Positions 18,246-27,473 of a stretch of DNA of 64,000 bases are shown in pieces (within the stretch, counting starts at the first letter, position 1; every line of letters begins with the position of its first letter). The notes under the pieces are model-generated. The model was not told where the DNA came from and did no database searches. It saw only the letters and a program-made list of their open reading frames with translations. The translations under genes and the position numbers were made by a program. The stretch is from Enterobacter sp. JBIWA008 (GTDB lineage Bacteria; Pseudomonadota; Gammaproteobacteria; Enterobacterales; Enterobacteriaceae): assembly GCF_019968765.1 (NCBI RefSeq), contig NZ_CP074149.1, positions 2,542,001 to 2,606,000 on the forward strand. Reading direction: 5' to 3'.

Positions 18246-20129
18246 CTACACGGCAACGCGTCGGCTGATTTCAACCACCCGATCGCTGGGAAGGTGGTAG
18301 TGGTTGATGACGTGCGTGCAGTTGCGCTTCATGAAAGCAAAGATGTGCCGTTGCCAGGCCGCCATACCTGCCTCACCCTCGCCTGCCACAATGGTTTCAT
18401 GCCCGACATACCAGGTGGCGTCATCCGTGGCAAAAATAGCGTTAATCTCGCTGACCCCCTGCAACAAACGCGGGATGTCAGGGTGTTCCATAAAGCCATA
18501 CTGCGCCACGCCGTGCCAGTAGCCAGGCGCGCGCTGCTCTACCCTGATACGTTGTTCTTCCCCCACATAGGGCACATTCAGAATATCAATGGTCAGCGAC
18601 AGCACATCCTGCTGTAGCGCCCGGTTTCGCGCGACGTGCCAGCGCATTACCGGTGGGATATTGTGCCGCGTGCGGGTCAAAAAGACGGCAGATCCCGCCA
18701 CTCTGGGGACCGTCTTTTGCTGAAGCTGGGCAAAGAACGCATCCACGCTGACGCCCTTTTCGCCCACCGACGCGGATACCGCCTTAACCCCACGGTGCCA
18801 GATGAGCATCACCGTACAAATAGCTGCTGCCATAAGCAGCGGAATATAGCCCCCCTCCAGGACCTTAATCAGATTGGCAAACAAGAAGGTGGCATCAATC
18901 ACCAGGAAACAGAGGGCAATCACCGCGCTGCTGGCCAGGCTCCAGCGCCACACTTCCCGCATGGCGACAAACAGAAGCCCCGTGGTCATCAGCATGGTTA
19001 ACGACACGGCGATGCCGTACGCCGCCGCAAGCTTATCGGAGGATTTAAAGAACACCACCAGCCCGATGGTCACCCCCATCAGCAGCCAGTTTATGATCCC
19101 GATATAAATCTGACCGTAGCTTTCTGCCGCCGTCTGTTTGATGCGTAATCGGGGTAGCCAGCCAAGCTGAATGGCCTGGCGCGTCATGGAAAAAGCGCCG
19201 GTAATAATCGCCTGACTGGCGATGATCGTTGCCAGTGCGGCAAGAATGATGAGCGGAACCTGGAGCACAGGCGGACAGAGCGTGTAGAAAAGGTTTTGCT
19301 TGCTGTCGGCACCGGCCAGAATCAGCGCTGACTGGCCGGCATAGTTGAGCAGCAGCGAAGGAAAGACGATGCCGTACCAGGCAAGCCAGATCGGCTTTTT
19401 GCCAAAATGCCCCATGTCTGCATAAAGGGCCTCGGCACCCGTCACGCAGAGAAAAACGCCGCCCAGGACCAGGAAACTGGTGTACCCGTTCGAAAACAAA
19501 AACGCGATGCCGTACGCAGGGTTGAGGGCCAACAGTACCGAGGGGTGTTGGACTATCCCCCGCACGCCCAGGGCAGCAATCGCCAGAAACCACAGCGCCA
19601 TAACCGGGCCAAATATTTTCCCTATGCGGGCGGTACCAAAAGGCTGGATCAGGAACAGCGCCAGCAGCACCGCAACCGTGAGAGGCAGGATGTACGGCTG
19701 GGATTCCGGAATGACCATCTCCAGCCCTTCCAGGGCGGAAAGCACGGAGATGGCCGGGGTTATCGCGCCGTCACCGTAAATTAAAGCGGCACCAGTCAGG
19801 GCGGAAAAAATGACCCAGCGCCCGCCTTTGCCTTTCTCTACCAGAAGCGACATTAACGCCATGATGCCCCCCTCGCCATGATTATCAATTCGCATGGCGA
19901 AGGCGGCATATTTTATGGACGTTACCAGGATGAGGGTCCAGGTAATCAGGGAGAGCAGGCCCAGGATGACGCCGGGCGTAGGGTCATGCTCAGAGAGCGA
20001 CAGCACCGTGCGGAAGGTATAAAGCGGGCTGGTGCCGATATCACCAAAAACGACGCCCAGCGCGCCCCCTGCAAGCAGGGTTAACCGGGAGAGCGGCTGG
20101 GACGGTTCACTGCTGTGGCGAGGGCGCAT
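18246..20129 (-). CDS. kup: Kup-family low-affinity K+ uptake protein (paralogue)
   Basis: This 627-residue K+/H+ symporter has about 12 helices followed by a ~170-residue cytoplasmic domain. GALGVVFGDIGTSPLYT, GEGGIMALMSLL and AAAYGIAVSLTMLMTTG are KUP/HAK hallmarks. From memory it diverges strongly from E. coli Kup in the N-terminus and C-terminal domain, so it is probably a second copy rather than the rbs-linked kup. ATG at 20129 is preferred to a TTG four codons upstream. It is convergent with the carbamoyl hydrolase operon and probably a single-gene unit. Confidence 0.85.
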   Translation of the reverse strand: MRPRHSSEPSQPLSRLTLLAGGALGVVFGDIGTSPLYTFRTVLSLSEHDPTPGVILGLLSLITWTLILVTSIKYAAFAMRIDNHGEGGIMALMSLLVEKGKGGRWVIFSALTGAALIYGDGAITPAISVLSALEGLEMVIPESQPYILPLTVAVLLALFLIQPFGTARIGKIFGPVMALWFLAIAALGVRGIVQHPSVLLALNPAYGIAFLFSNGYTSFLVLGGVFLCVTGAEALYADMGHFGKKPIWLAWYGIVFPSLLLNYAGQSALILAGADSKQNLFYTLCPPVLQVPLIILAALATIIASQAIITGAFSMTRQAIQLGWLPRLRIKQTAAESYGQIYIGIINWLLMGVTIGLVVFFKSSDKLAAAYGIAVSLTMLMTTGLLFVAMREVWRWSLASSAVIALCFLVIDATFLFANLIKVLEGGYIPLLMAAAICTVMLIWHRGVKAVSASVGEKGVSVDAFFAQLQQKTVPRVAGSAVFLTRTRHNIPPVMRWHVARNRALQQDVLSLTIDILNVPYVGEEQRIRVEQRAPGYWHGVAQYGFMEHPDIPRLLQGVSEINAIFATDDATWYVGHETIVAGEGEAGMAAWQRHIFAFMKRNCTHVINHYHLPSDRVVEISRRVAV

Positions 20130-20206
20130 ATTTTCCAGCAAGAGTCAGATAATCCTTTAAAAAACATAGCCCATCTGCCCCGCCCGCGCCAACCGCGCCC
20201 CCTGTT

Positions 20207-21694
20207 TTACTGCGGCTTGACCTTCGCCAGGCTGAACCAGATCCCAACGGCCAGAAACAGCAGCATTCCGCCCGCGCTGCCCAGCGCCACGCTGTGCGAG
20301 GTGATAAACGCGCTTTTCGCCGCCTCAATCACCGGCTCCGCCAGGGACGGCGTCAGATCCTGCGCCACCTTCATCGCCTCACCAATGGATGACGAGGCTT
20401 TATCGGCGAGCGAGGCGTTCAGCCCCTGCGGCAGGTCAATCGACGCCGAGAAGCTGCGGGTCAACAGCAGACCAAAGATGGCGATCCCCAGCCCGGCGCC
20501 CAGTTCATAGGACATGGTTTCAATGGCCCCCGCAGCGGCGGCTTTCTCTTTCGGCGCAGCGGCCATAATCGCCGAGGTCGAGGCCAGCAGCGCGCTGGCG
20601 GCGCTGAAGCCGAGCAGAACCATCAGGGCAGAAGCCAGCAGTTGCTGCGTGCTGAAGTCGAGCATCGACAGGCCGATAAAGCTAACGGCGCTGAGCCCCA
20701 TTCCTCCGGCCGCGACGATGCGTAGCCCTAATCGCCCTACCAGCACGCCCGCGATCGGCCCGCTAAACCCGCTTGCCACCATCAGCGGCAGCATGAACAT
20801 TCCCGCTTCAAACGGCGTAAAGCCATGTACAAACTGCAGCTCCTGGGCCATCAGCAGCTCAAACCCGACAAGGGCAATCATGGCGGTCATCGCCATCACC
20901 ACGCCGCTTAAAATGATGCGATGGCAGAACAGACGCATGTCGATCATCGGTACGCGGGCGCGGAGCTGAATACGCACGAAGATAAAGAGCAGCACCGCGC
21001 CGGTAACCAGCGCGGACGCGACCACCCACGGTGAAAGGACGCCTTTGAGGGCTGTTTTTGCGCTGTAGACCAGCAGCAAAATCGCCACAATCAGCATAAT
21101 GGCATGGCTGATATTCAGCGGCTGCTCCGGGCGGCCCTGCTGAGGAGGCACAAAACGCGCGGCCAGCAAAACCACCACCAGCACGATCGGCACGTTGATT
21201 AAAAACACCGAGCCCCAGTAAAAATGCTCAAGCAGCATACCGCCAATCAGCGGGCCAAACGCCGCGCCACCGGAACCGACCGCCGCCCAGACGCCGAGCG
21301 CAATGTTACGATCCCGCACGTCGATAAATAGCGTGCGGATCCCAGCAAGCGTGGCTGGAATAATCATCGCCGCACCGATTGCCAGCGAGGCGCGCGCCGC
21401 AATCAGCCAGCTTGCTGAAGGAGCAAACGCTGCCGCCAGCGACGACAGGCCAAACAGCGTGCTGCCAATCATGAGCAGTCGTTTAAACCCAATGCGGTCA
21501 CCCAGGGCGCCCATCGGCAGCACCATCCCCGCCATCACCAGCGAGTAGATATCGATGATCCACAATAATTCGTTACCGCTGGCACCCAGCGTCATGCTCA
21601 ATGTTGGCGCAGCAACATGCAGCACCGTCGCGTCGATCGCGACCGGGATATACACCAGCACGATAATCACTAACGCTAACCATTGACGAAACAT
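20207..21694 (-). CDS. smvA: SmvA, MFS efflux pump of the DHA2 family
   Basis: This 495-residue exporter with 14 predicted helices opens MFRQWLALVIIVLVYIPVAI, almost identical to Salmonella SmvA. It contains the antiporter motif GALGDRIGFKRLL. SmvA expels methyl viologen, acriflavine and cationic biocides such as chlorhexidine and octenidine. The start at 21694 follows AAGGAAG; the frame is open for 67 further codons upstream, but these run over the operator and the repressor start and are not coding. It is divergent from smvR. Confidence 0.95.
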   Translation of the reverse strand: MFRQWLALVIIVLVYIPVAIDATVLHVAAPTLSMTLGASGNELLWIIDIYSLVMAGMVLPMGALGDRIGFKRLLMIGSTLFGLSSLAAAFAPSASWLIAARASLAIGAAMIIPATLAGIRTLFIDVRDRNIALGVWAAVGSGGAAFGPLIGGMLLEHFYWGSVFLINVPIVLVVVLLAARFVPPQQGRPEQPLNISHAIMLIVAILLLVYSAKTALKGVLSPWVVASALVTGAVLLFIFVRIQLRARVPMIDMRLFCHRIILSGVVMAMTAMIALVGFELLMAQELQFVHGFTPFEAGMFMLPLMVASGFSGPIAGVLVGRLGLRIVAAGGMGLSAVSFIGLSMLDFSTQQLLASALMVLLGFSAASALLASTSAIMAAAPKEKAAAAGAIETMSYELGAGLGIAIFGLLLTRSFSASIDLPQGLNASLADKASSSIGEAMKVAQDLTPSLAEPVIEAAKSAFITSHSVALGSAGGMLLFLAVGIWFSLAKVKPQ

Positions 21695-21716
21695 AAACTT
21701 CCTTTTCATTTTAAAC

Positions 21717-21732
21717 CTGGACACATGTCCAG
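21717..21732. promoter_or_regulatory. SmvR operator, palindrome between smvA and smvR
   Basis: CTGGACA and TGTCCAG form perfect 7-base arms with a 2-base spacer, 23 bases upstream of the smvA start. This is a typical TetR-family operator. Confidence 0.75.
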
Positions 21733-21756
21733 ATTGCGATCCTACGTAAAGTTGAA

Positions 21757-21783
21757 CGAGTGTCCAGCTTTTTGTTACACTCG
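21757..21783. promoter_or_regulatory. Second inverted repeat in the smvA/smvR intergenic region
   Basis: CGAGTGT and ACACTCG are perfect arms 13 bases apart just before smvR. The segment also contains TGTCCAG, one half of the main operator, so it may be an autoregulatory half-site for SmvR. Confidence 0.45.
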
Positions 21784-21810
21784 TTTCATTCCCATTGAGA
21801 GTGAGTAAAG

Positions 21811-22404
21811 ATGCGATATCTGAGCAAGGATGAACGGCGCGAAGCCATCTTACAGGCCGCCATGCGCGTGGCTCTGGCCGAAGGACTTGCGGCAATGACG
21901 GTACGCCGTATTGCCGCCGAGGCTGGCATCGCCACCGGCCAGGTGCATCATCACTTCACCTCTGGCGGGGAGCTAAAATCGCTGGCCTTCGTACGGTTAA
22001 TTCGCGAGCTGTTAGATGCGGATGTCGCGGGTAAACGGGCCGGATGGCGAGAGCAGCTTCATGCCATGCTCGGCAGCGATGACGGCAGGTTTGAGCCCTA
22101 TATTCGCCTGTGGCGTGAAGCACAGATCCTGGCCAGCCGTGATGACGACATCAAGGGCGCCTATGTGATGACCATGGAGATGTGGCATCAGGAAACGGTG
22201 GCGCTAATCAAGGCGGGAACGGAGGCCGGAGAATTGAATCCGGGCGATCGGGCGGAAAATATCGCCTGGCGCTTGATTGGTCTGGTGTGCGGTCTTGACG
22301 GAATGTATATCTTAAACATGCCCGAAATGGATGAGGTCGCGTTTAACAATCATCTGGATAAGTTAATCACGCTCGAGTTGTTTACTACCCCGTCTCAGCA
22401 GTGA
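21811..22404 (+). CDS. smvR: SmvR, TetR-family repressor of smvA
   Basis: This 197-residue TetR-family protein has an N-terminal HTH (MTVRRIAAEAGIATGQVHHHF, residues ~30-50) and a helical ligand domain. In Klebsiella SmvR represses the divergent smvA, and its loss raises tolerance to cationic biocides. Position, orientation and operator palindromes here match that arrangement. All regions look intact, so smvA should be repressed by default. A REP-like element follows the stop codon. Confidence 0.9.
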   Translation: MRYLSKDERREAILQAAMRVALAEGLAAMTVRRIAAEAGIATGQVHHHFTSGGELKSLAFVRLIRELLDADVAGKRAGWREQLHAMLGSDDGRFEPYIRLWREAQILASRDDDIKGAYVMTMEMWHQETVALIKAGTEAGELNPGDRAENIAWRLIGLVCGLDGMYILNMPEMDEVAFNNHLDKLITLELFTTPSQQ

Positions 22405-22408
22405 TGGT

Positions 22409-22440
22409 GCCGGGTGGCGGCTTCGCCTTACCCGGCCTAC
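22409..22440. repeat. REP element
   Basis: GCCGGGTGGCGGC and the later TACCCGGC form the classical REP palindrome. It lies between the convergent smvR and nhoA genes, where such elements often stabilise 3' ends. Confidence 0.8.
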
Positions 22441-22458
22441 AGCCCACCTCTTTGCGCA

Positions 22459-23304
22459 TTATTTCCCGGCCTGAGGGTGCGTATCAAAGCCCGCCATTAC
22501 CGCCGTCAGCTCCGCGAGTGAAAAACCGTGTTTCGCATCGTCAACGCCCAGCCCAAAACGTTCCTGCATCAGCTGGTAAAGCGCTTCAGCATCCGGCAAG
22601 TGGATCTGCTCCTCCACGTGACCGTTCTGCCAGTGGGTAAAGTTGAAGTTGGTTAGCGTCAGCTTGCCGCCGTCCGGCAGATGGCGACACATCAACAGAT
22701 GATGGCGGAAATGCGACTGCGGCCAGTGCGCCGACCAGAAATTCCCCATCACGTAATCGCTGAAATACTGCGTCGTCAGGTCAAACTGGTACATTGACTG
22801 CCAGTGCTCGTGGTGACGGAACTGCAGCACCCAGTCGTTCCCCTCGCTCAGCAGACGATACAGCCCGTGAGGCGTCTCCTGTTCTTCATTAGCCAGCAGT
22901 CGAATCGGCGCCGTCAGCGTCTGGCCGCCAAACCCCACATCCGCGATCCAGCGCTCACCGTGAAGCTCAACCAGCAGCAGGCGATGCGTGCGCGGCGGCA
23001 TTTGCGGCGGATTCGCCAATACCACGCGTCCCAGCACGCTACGCGCCGTAAACCCGACTTCACGCAGGACGCGTTCGAACAGGCCATTTTGCTCGAAGCA
23101 ATATCCCCCGCGGCGAGCGGTGACCAGCTTGTCGACCAGGCACCGATCGTCAAGCTGGATTTCGCGCGGCAGAACGACATCAATATTCTCAAAAGGGATC
23201 GCGCAGTTGTGATGTAAATGCAGCGCGCGCAGGGTGTCAATATCCACCCGCGTCGGTTGCGCCCAGCCGGTGCGTGCGAAATAGGTGGTCAGAAATGGGG
23301 ACAT
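22459..23304 (-). CDS. nhoA: Arylamine N-acetyltransferase
   Basis: This 281-residue enzyme transfers acetyl from acetyl-CoA to arylamines, arylhydroxylamines and hydrazines. The catalytic triad is in place as Cys69 (RRGGYCFEQNG), His107 (RTHRLLL) and Asp122 (ADVGFGG). MSPFLTTYFARTGW matches the E. coli and Salmonella N-termini. It is divergent from yddH, as in E. coli. Confidence 0.95.
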   Translation of the reverse strand: MSPFLTTYFARTGWAQPTRVDIDTLRALHLHHNCAIPFENIDVVLPREIQLDDRCLVDKLVTARRGGYCFEQNGLFERVLREVGFTARSVLGRVVLANPPQMPPRTHRLLLVELHGERWIADVGFGGQTLTAPIRLLANEEQETPHGLYRLLSEGNDWVLQFRHHEHWQSMYQFDLTTQYFSDYVMGNFWSAHWPQSHFRHHLLMCRHLPDGGKLTLTNFNFTHWQNGHVEEQIHLPDAEALYQLMQERFGLGVDDAKHGFSLAELTAVMAGFDTHPQAGK

Positions 23305-23412
23305 TCATCAGTTTCCTTTGATTGAGATGTTCTGTTTATAAACTAATTTTATGCACCCACTTTGATTTACGTGCTTTTTCGTCATACTCATCGGTGTAGA
23401 TGAGGAGATCCT

Positions 23413-23985
23413 ATGAGCCACTTTCGCCCTGTTGAACTACGTCATGCCAGCCGTCTGCTGAACCACGGCCCTACTGTGCTTATCACCAGTCGGGATGAAA
23501 ACCTCGACAGACGCAACGTGATGGCAGCCGCATGGTCAATGCCCGTTGAGTTTGAACCGCCGCGCATCGCAATAGTCGTGGATAAAAGCACCTGGTCGCG
23601 CGAGCTGATTGAACGCAGCGGGAAGTTTGGCATCGTCATCCCCAGCGTGGCGGCGGCCAACTGGACATACGCGGTCGGTAGCGTCAGCGGGCGCGATGAG
23701 GACAAATTCAACTGCTACGGGATCCCGGTCGTGAACGGTCCCGAACTTGGCCTGCCGGTGATAGAAGAAAAATGCCTGGCGTGGATGGAGTGTCGGTTAT
23801 TACCCGTCACCTCCGCGGCTGAAAAATACGATACGCTGTTTGGTGAAGTGGTTTCAGCGGCAGCCGATGAACGCGCGTTTATCGCCGGGCGCTGGCAGTT
23901 TGACGGGGATAAGCTGAATACCCTGCATCATCTTGGGGCCGGAACGTTTGTCGCGAGCGGGAAGATGGTGAAGGCGCCGGATTGA
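23413..23985 (+). CDS. yddH: YddH, flavin reductase-like FMN-binding protein
   Basis: This 190-residue protein of the flavin reductase-like domain family aligns with E. coli YddH throughout (ELRHASRLLNHGPTVLITS, AAAWSMPVEFEPPRIAIVV, GTFVASGKMVKA). Such domains bind FMN and often serve a partner oxygenase, but no partner is known for YddH. A GAGGAG ribosome site lies upstream of the ATG. It keeps the E. coli order with nhoA. Confidence 0.9.
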   Translation: MSHFRPVELRHASRLLNHGPTVLITSRDENLDRRNVMAAAWSMPVEFEPPRIAIVVDKSTWSRELIERSGKFGIVIPSVAAANWTYAVGSVSGRDEDKFNCYGIPVVNGPELGLPVIEEKCLAWMECRLLPVTSAAEKYDTLFGEVVSAAADERAFIAGRWQFDGDKLNTLHHLGAGTFVASGKMVKAPD

Positions 23986-24111
23986 TTTACTTAATCATAT
24001 CCTACTGAATTATAGTAAATTTATATGGAATTTTATGTTTACCATTGCGTTTTAAAACGGAGGATATTTCCGGAGTTGCTGCATTAGCACTCTCGCGTTA
24101 AGGAAATATAA

Positions 24112-24335
24112 ATGACATGGGGCGGACATTGGTCAATGCTGGATTCCGCCAGGTATACGATCAACCTCATGCCGGTGACATAGCCGTTATCCAAAATATT
24201 GTGGGCCACGATAGCGGCCACGTTTGCATATACGATGGTCAGCAGTGGATCAGCGATTTTGTACAACGCTCTCTGTATCCAGGACAGGCTTACCGAAACA
24301 TACAGCCTCATTACGAGCTGTTCAGGCATGACTAA
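24112..24335 (+). pseudogene. Remnant of a second amidase effector, catalytic Cys region deleted
   Basis: The segment encodes the C-terminal two thirds of a paralogue of the amidase at 1631-1999, visible as AGDIAVIQ, GHVCIYDGQQWISDFVQRS and GQAYRNIQPHYELFRHD. The His and Asp of the active site remain, but the ~45 residues with the catalytic cysteine are gone. A ribosome site (AAGGAAA) and ATG at 24112 give MTWG, resembling the MSWN start of the intact copy. They are out of frame with the rest, which opens at an internal ATG at 24117. I infer one deletion fusing codon ~4 to codon ~48. A shortened 72-residue product from 24117 is possible but would be inactive. Confidence 0.7.
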
Positions 24336-24760
24336 TGAAAACACTCTTCTTTTTACTTTTCGCCCTGTCTCCGTTCGCTGTCGCGGATAACATTTATGCA
24401 CCGGGCCAGGCGGCGCTTAAATTCAATCAATGGTATATCGCGCAGTTAGATCAGAACAAACCGCCCGTACTCAATCCGGACATTATGAATGATTACGTTG
24501 CCGCAGAGACTATCGCAGCAATTAAAGAAATGTACTCTGGCGACAGTAACGAAAAAGACATGCCAGATGCGGATATGTTCATCAAATCGCAGGATTGGGA
24601 TGAAGACTGGAATCAGATAACCGTCTTATATTCTGATTTTGATGCCGTTTGCACAAACGTCTATATCGCGTTTGGTAAGAAACAAGATCACGTTGTAGCA
24701 GATTGTCTCATTCAGGAAAAAGGCGTATGGAAAGTTCGCTCGGCCACGCTGATAAAGTAA
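24335..24760 (+). CDS. DUF3828-like periplasmic protein, probable orphan immunity protein
   Basis: This 141-residue protein has a Sec signal (MKTLFFLLFALSPFAVA-DN), with no lipobox, unlike its paralogue at 1125-1631. Shared elements include the region DYVAAETIAAIKEM, then DADMFIKSQDWDEDW and the end WKVRSATLIK. Two cysteines (VCTNVY and ADCLI) could form a disulfide. Its start overlaps the stop of the damaged amidase gene (TAATG), the same coupling as in the intact pair. The reading frame is intact while its partner is broken, the pattern of a retained orphan immunity gene. Confidence 0.7.
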   Translation: MKTLFFLLFALSPFAVADNIYAPGQAALKFNQWYIAQLDQNKPPVLNPDIMNDYVAAETIAAIKEMYSGDSNEKDMPDADMFIKSQDWDEDWNQITVLYSDFDAVCTNVYIAFGKKQDHVVADCLIQEKGVWKVRSATLIK

Positions 24761-24803
24761 CAACCTGATATGAAAGGAAACGCCCTCTGTTGCAGAGGAA
24801 AAA

Positions 24804-24833
24804 GCACACGATAGCCCAGCGGCTACCGTGTGC
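24804..24833 (-). terminator. Rho-independent terminator of the EF-G paralogue
   Basis: GCACACG and CGTGTGC flank TAGCC/GGCTA with one mismatch, giving a 13-base stem. On the minus strand it is followed by TTTTTCC. It lies just beyond the EF-G stop. Confidence 0.8.
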
Positions 24834-24843
24834 AATTAATTAA

Positions 24844-26943
24844 CTACTTCGCACGCCGCGCAATAATCTCATCCGCAACATTCCGCGGGGCTTCCGCAAA
24901 ATGATGGAACTCCATCGTATACGTCGCGCGTCCCTGGGACATCGAGCGCAATGTCGTGGCATAACCAAACATCTCTGCCAGCGGCACGTCAGCGCGAATA
25001 ATCTGGCTTCCGTACTGCTCCGCCATCCCCTGCACCATGCCGCGACGGGAAGAGAGATCGCCCATGATGTTACCCGCGTACTCTTCCGGCGTTTCCACCT
25101 CTACATGCATGATCGGCTCGAGAATCACCGGATCTGCCCTACGGGCGCCCTCTTTGAAGCCGAGGATCGCCGCCATGCGGAACGCCATCTCAGACGAGTC
25201 GACGTCATGATACGAGCCAAACGTCAGCGTCGCTTTGACGTCGACTACCGGATAGCCCGCCAGCACGCCGCTGTTCATCGCTTCCCGCAGCCCTTTCTCA
25301 ACGGACGGGATATACTCGCGCGGCACCACGCCGCCCTTAGTGGCATCTTCAAATTTAAAACCACTTCCGGGCTCCAGCGGCTCCAGGCTCAGCACCACAT
25401 GGCCGTACTGCCCTTTACCGCCGGACTGACGGACAAACTTGCCTTCGATGTCCTTCACCGTTTTACGCAGGGTTTCACGGTAGGTTACCTGTGGGCGGCC
25501 AATGTTCGCCTCGACGCCAAACTCACGCTTCATGCGGTCAACGATAATCTCGAGGTGTAGCTCACCCATCCCGGAGATAATGGTCTGGCCGGACTCTTCG
25601 TCAGTATGCAGGCGGAAAGACGGATCTTCCGCCGCCAGACGCTGCAGCGCGATCCCCATTTTTTCCTGATCGCCTTTGGTTTTCGGCTCGATCGCCAGCG
25701 AGATAACCGGATCCGGGAACTCCATGCGTTCAAGCGTGATGACGGCGTTCGGATCGGTGAGCGTGTCGCCGGTGGTCACGTCCTTCAGCCCAACGCAGGC
25801 AGCAATATCCCCGGCGCGCAGTTCGTCCACCTCGTGGCGATCGTTGGCATGCATCAGCACGATACGCCCGATGCGCTCTTTCTTCCCTTTCACCGGGTTA
25901 TACACCGCGTCGCCTTTGCGCAGCACGCCAGAGTACACGCGGATAAAGGTCAGTTGCCCGACGTACGGGTCGCTCATCAGCTTGAACGCCAGGGCCGAGA
26001 ACGGCTCATCATCGCTTGGATGACGCTCCGCGTGCTGCCCTTTTTCATCCACGCCATCAATGGCAGGCACGTCCAGCGGCGACGGCATGAGCTCAATGAC
26101 CGCATCAAGCATGCGCTGCACGCCTTTATTTTTGAACGCGCTACCGCACAGCATCGGCTGGATTTCACCCGAGATGGTGCGAATACGCAGCCCTTTGATA
26201 ATTTCCGCTTCTGTCAGATCGCCGGTTTCCAGGTATTTGTCCATCAGCTCGTCGCTGGCTTCCGCCGCCGCAGAGACCATTTTTTCCCGCCATTCCTGGG
26301 CGGTACTGACTAAATCATCCGGCACGGGCGCATAGGTAAACACCATGCCCTGCGTCGCATCGTCCCACAGAATGGTGCGCATCTTGATGAGATCCACCAC
26401 GCCGGTGAAATGATCTTCTGCGCCAACCGGGATGACAATCGGCACCGGATTGGCCTTCAGGCGCTCCTGCATCATCCGTACGACGCGGAAGAAATCGGCC
26501 CCCGGACGGTCCATTTTGTTGACGAATGCCAGTCGCGGAACGTGATATTTATTGGCCTGACGCCAGACGGTTTCCGACTGCGGCTGCACGCCGCCCACGG
26601 AGTCATACACCATCACGGCGCCGTCGAGCACGCGCATGGAACGTTCCACCTCAATGGTGAAATCCACGTGACCCGGGGTGTCGATGATGTTGATCCGGTG
26701 CGGTTCATAGCCTCTGTCCATACCCGGCCAGAAGCAGCTGACGGCCGCGGAGGTAATCGTGATCCCGCGCTCTTGCTCCTGCGCCATCCAGTCAGTGGTT
26801 GCCGCACCATCGTGTACTTCACCCAGCTTGTGGCTCATCCCGGTGTAAAACAGGATGCGCTCAGTGGTGGTGGTTTTACCGGCATCGATATGCGCGGAGA
26901 TACCGATGTTGCGATAACGTTCGAGAGGGATGGGTCGGGGCAT
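24844..26943 (-). CDS. Elongation factor G paralogue (FusA-like), outside the str operon
   Basis: This 699-residue translational GTPase has all EF-G domains. G motifs are AHIDAGKTT (17-25), DTPGH (88-92) and NKMD near 142. Domain IV and V strings such as [13 protein letters not shown] and [17 protein letters not shown] are intact, so the protein should be functional. From memory it is clearly related to E. coli EF-G but with many substitutions and a different N-terminus ([14 protein letters not shown]). No rpsL, rpsG or tuf lies nearby, so it is a second copy, possibly used under stress or antibiotic challenge. A small HTH regulator is divergent. It could instead be a specialised ribosome recycling factor. 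Confidence 0.88.
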   Translation of the reverse strand: MPRPIPLERYRNIGISAHIDAGKTTTTERILFYTGMSHKLGEVHDGAATTDWMAQEQERGITITSAAVSCFWPGMDRGYEPHRINIIDTPGHVDFTIEVERSMRVLDGAVMVYDSVGGVQPQSETVWRQANKYHVPRLAFVNKMDRPGADFFRVVRMMQERLKANPVPIVIPVGAEDHFTGVVDLIKMRTILWDDATQGMVFTYAPVPDDLVSTAQEWREKMVSAAAEASDELMDKYLETGDLTEAEIIKGLRIRTISGEIQPMLCGSAFKNKGVQRMLDAVIELMPSPLDVPAIDGVDEKGQHAERHPSDDEPFSALAFKLMSDPYVGQLTFIRVYSGVLRKGDAVYNPVKGKKERIGRIVLMHANDRHEVDELRAGDIAACVGLKDVTTGDTLTDPNAVITLERMEFPDPVISLAIEPKTKGDQEKMGIALQRLAAEDPSFRLHTDEESGQTIISGMGELHLEIIVDRMKREFGVEANIGRPQVTYRETLRKTVKDIEGKFVRQSGGKGQYGHVVLSLEPLEPGSGFKFEDATKGGVVPREYIPSVEKGLREAMNSGVLAGYPVVDVKATLTFGSYHDVDSSEMAFRMAAILGFKEGARRADPVILEPIMHVEVETPEEYAGNIMGDLSSRRGMVQGMAEQYGSQIIRADVPLAEMFGYATTLRSMSQGRATYTMEFHHFAEAPRNVADEIIARRAK

Positions 26944-27103
26944 GATATTTCCTTAGTCACTATGACTTGTCTGTGACGACCAGGATGGTCGTGCATTCAT
27001 TCGTTTGCTATAATAGTCCTATTGTACGAGTATTATCGAACTATCTTTTAACGGTTGACCTATTGTTGATATAGCTCAATCTGACGCCAAACGCAGGAAA
27101 ACG

Positions 27104-27406
27104 ATGATCCCAAACCACCCTGAAACTGAGCAAATACTGCTGGAAAATGTGCTGTTTGCCCTCGGCAACCCGCTCCGGCTGTCGATAATTCGCCGGTTGG
27201 CCGATGGCAGCGAACTCAGCTGTAACGCGCTTCGCCCGGAAGATGTAGTGAAATCCACGATGACCCATCACTGGCGCGTACTGCGCGACAGCGGCGTTAT
27301 ATGGCAGCGCCCGCAGGGGCGGGAGAACATGATTTCATTGCGAAGAGAGGATCTTGATGCCCGTTTTCCGGGGCTGATGGCGATACTTTTACAGGCTAAG
27401 TCATAA
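27104..27406 (+). CDS. Small winged-helix regulator (ArsR-like), divergent from the EF-G paralogue
   Basis: This 100-residue protein reads as a lone winged HTH: LFALGNPLRLSIIRRLADGSELSC, the recognition-helix region KSTMTHHWRVLRDSGVI, then a wing QRPQGRENMISLRREDL. This is the ArsR/SmtB layout without metal-binding cysteine clusters. A CAGGAAA ribosome site precedes the ATG. It shares a 160-base region with the EF-G gene, which carries AT-rich promoter-like sequence (for EF-G, TTCGAT then TATTAT about 18 bases apart on the minus strand). It probably controls that gene and itself; the inducer is unknown. Confidence 0.75.
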   Translation: MIPNHPETEQILLENVLFALGNPLRLSIIRRLADGSELSCNALRPEDVVKSTMTHHWRVLRDSGVIWQRPQGRENMISLRREDLDARFPGLMAILLQAKS

Positions 27407-27431
27407 GGACGTGCCTGTTTTTCCCTGAGAA

Positions 27432-27456
27432 ATGCCCCTTAAGATGTAAGGGGCAT
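27432..27456. terminator. Perfect hairpin between convergent genes
   Basis: ATGCCCCTTA and TAAGGGGCAT form a 10-base perfect stem around AGATG. It lies between the ArsR-like gene and the convergent acetyltransferase. There is no clear T tract. Confidence 0.55.
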
Positions 27457-27473
27457 AGCGTCAGCTGAGGGAT

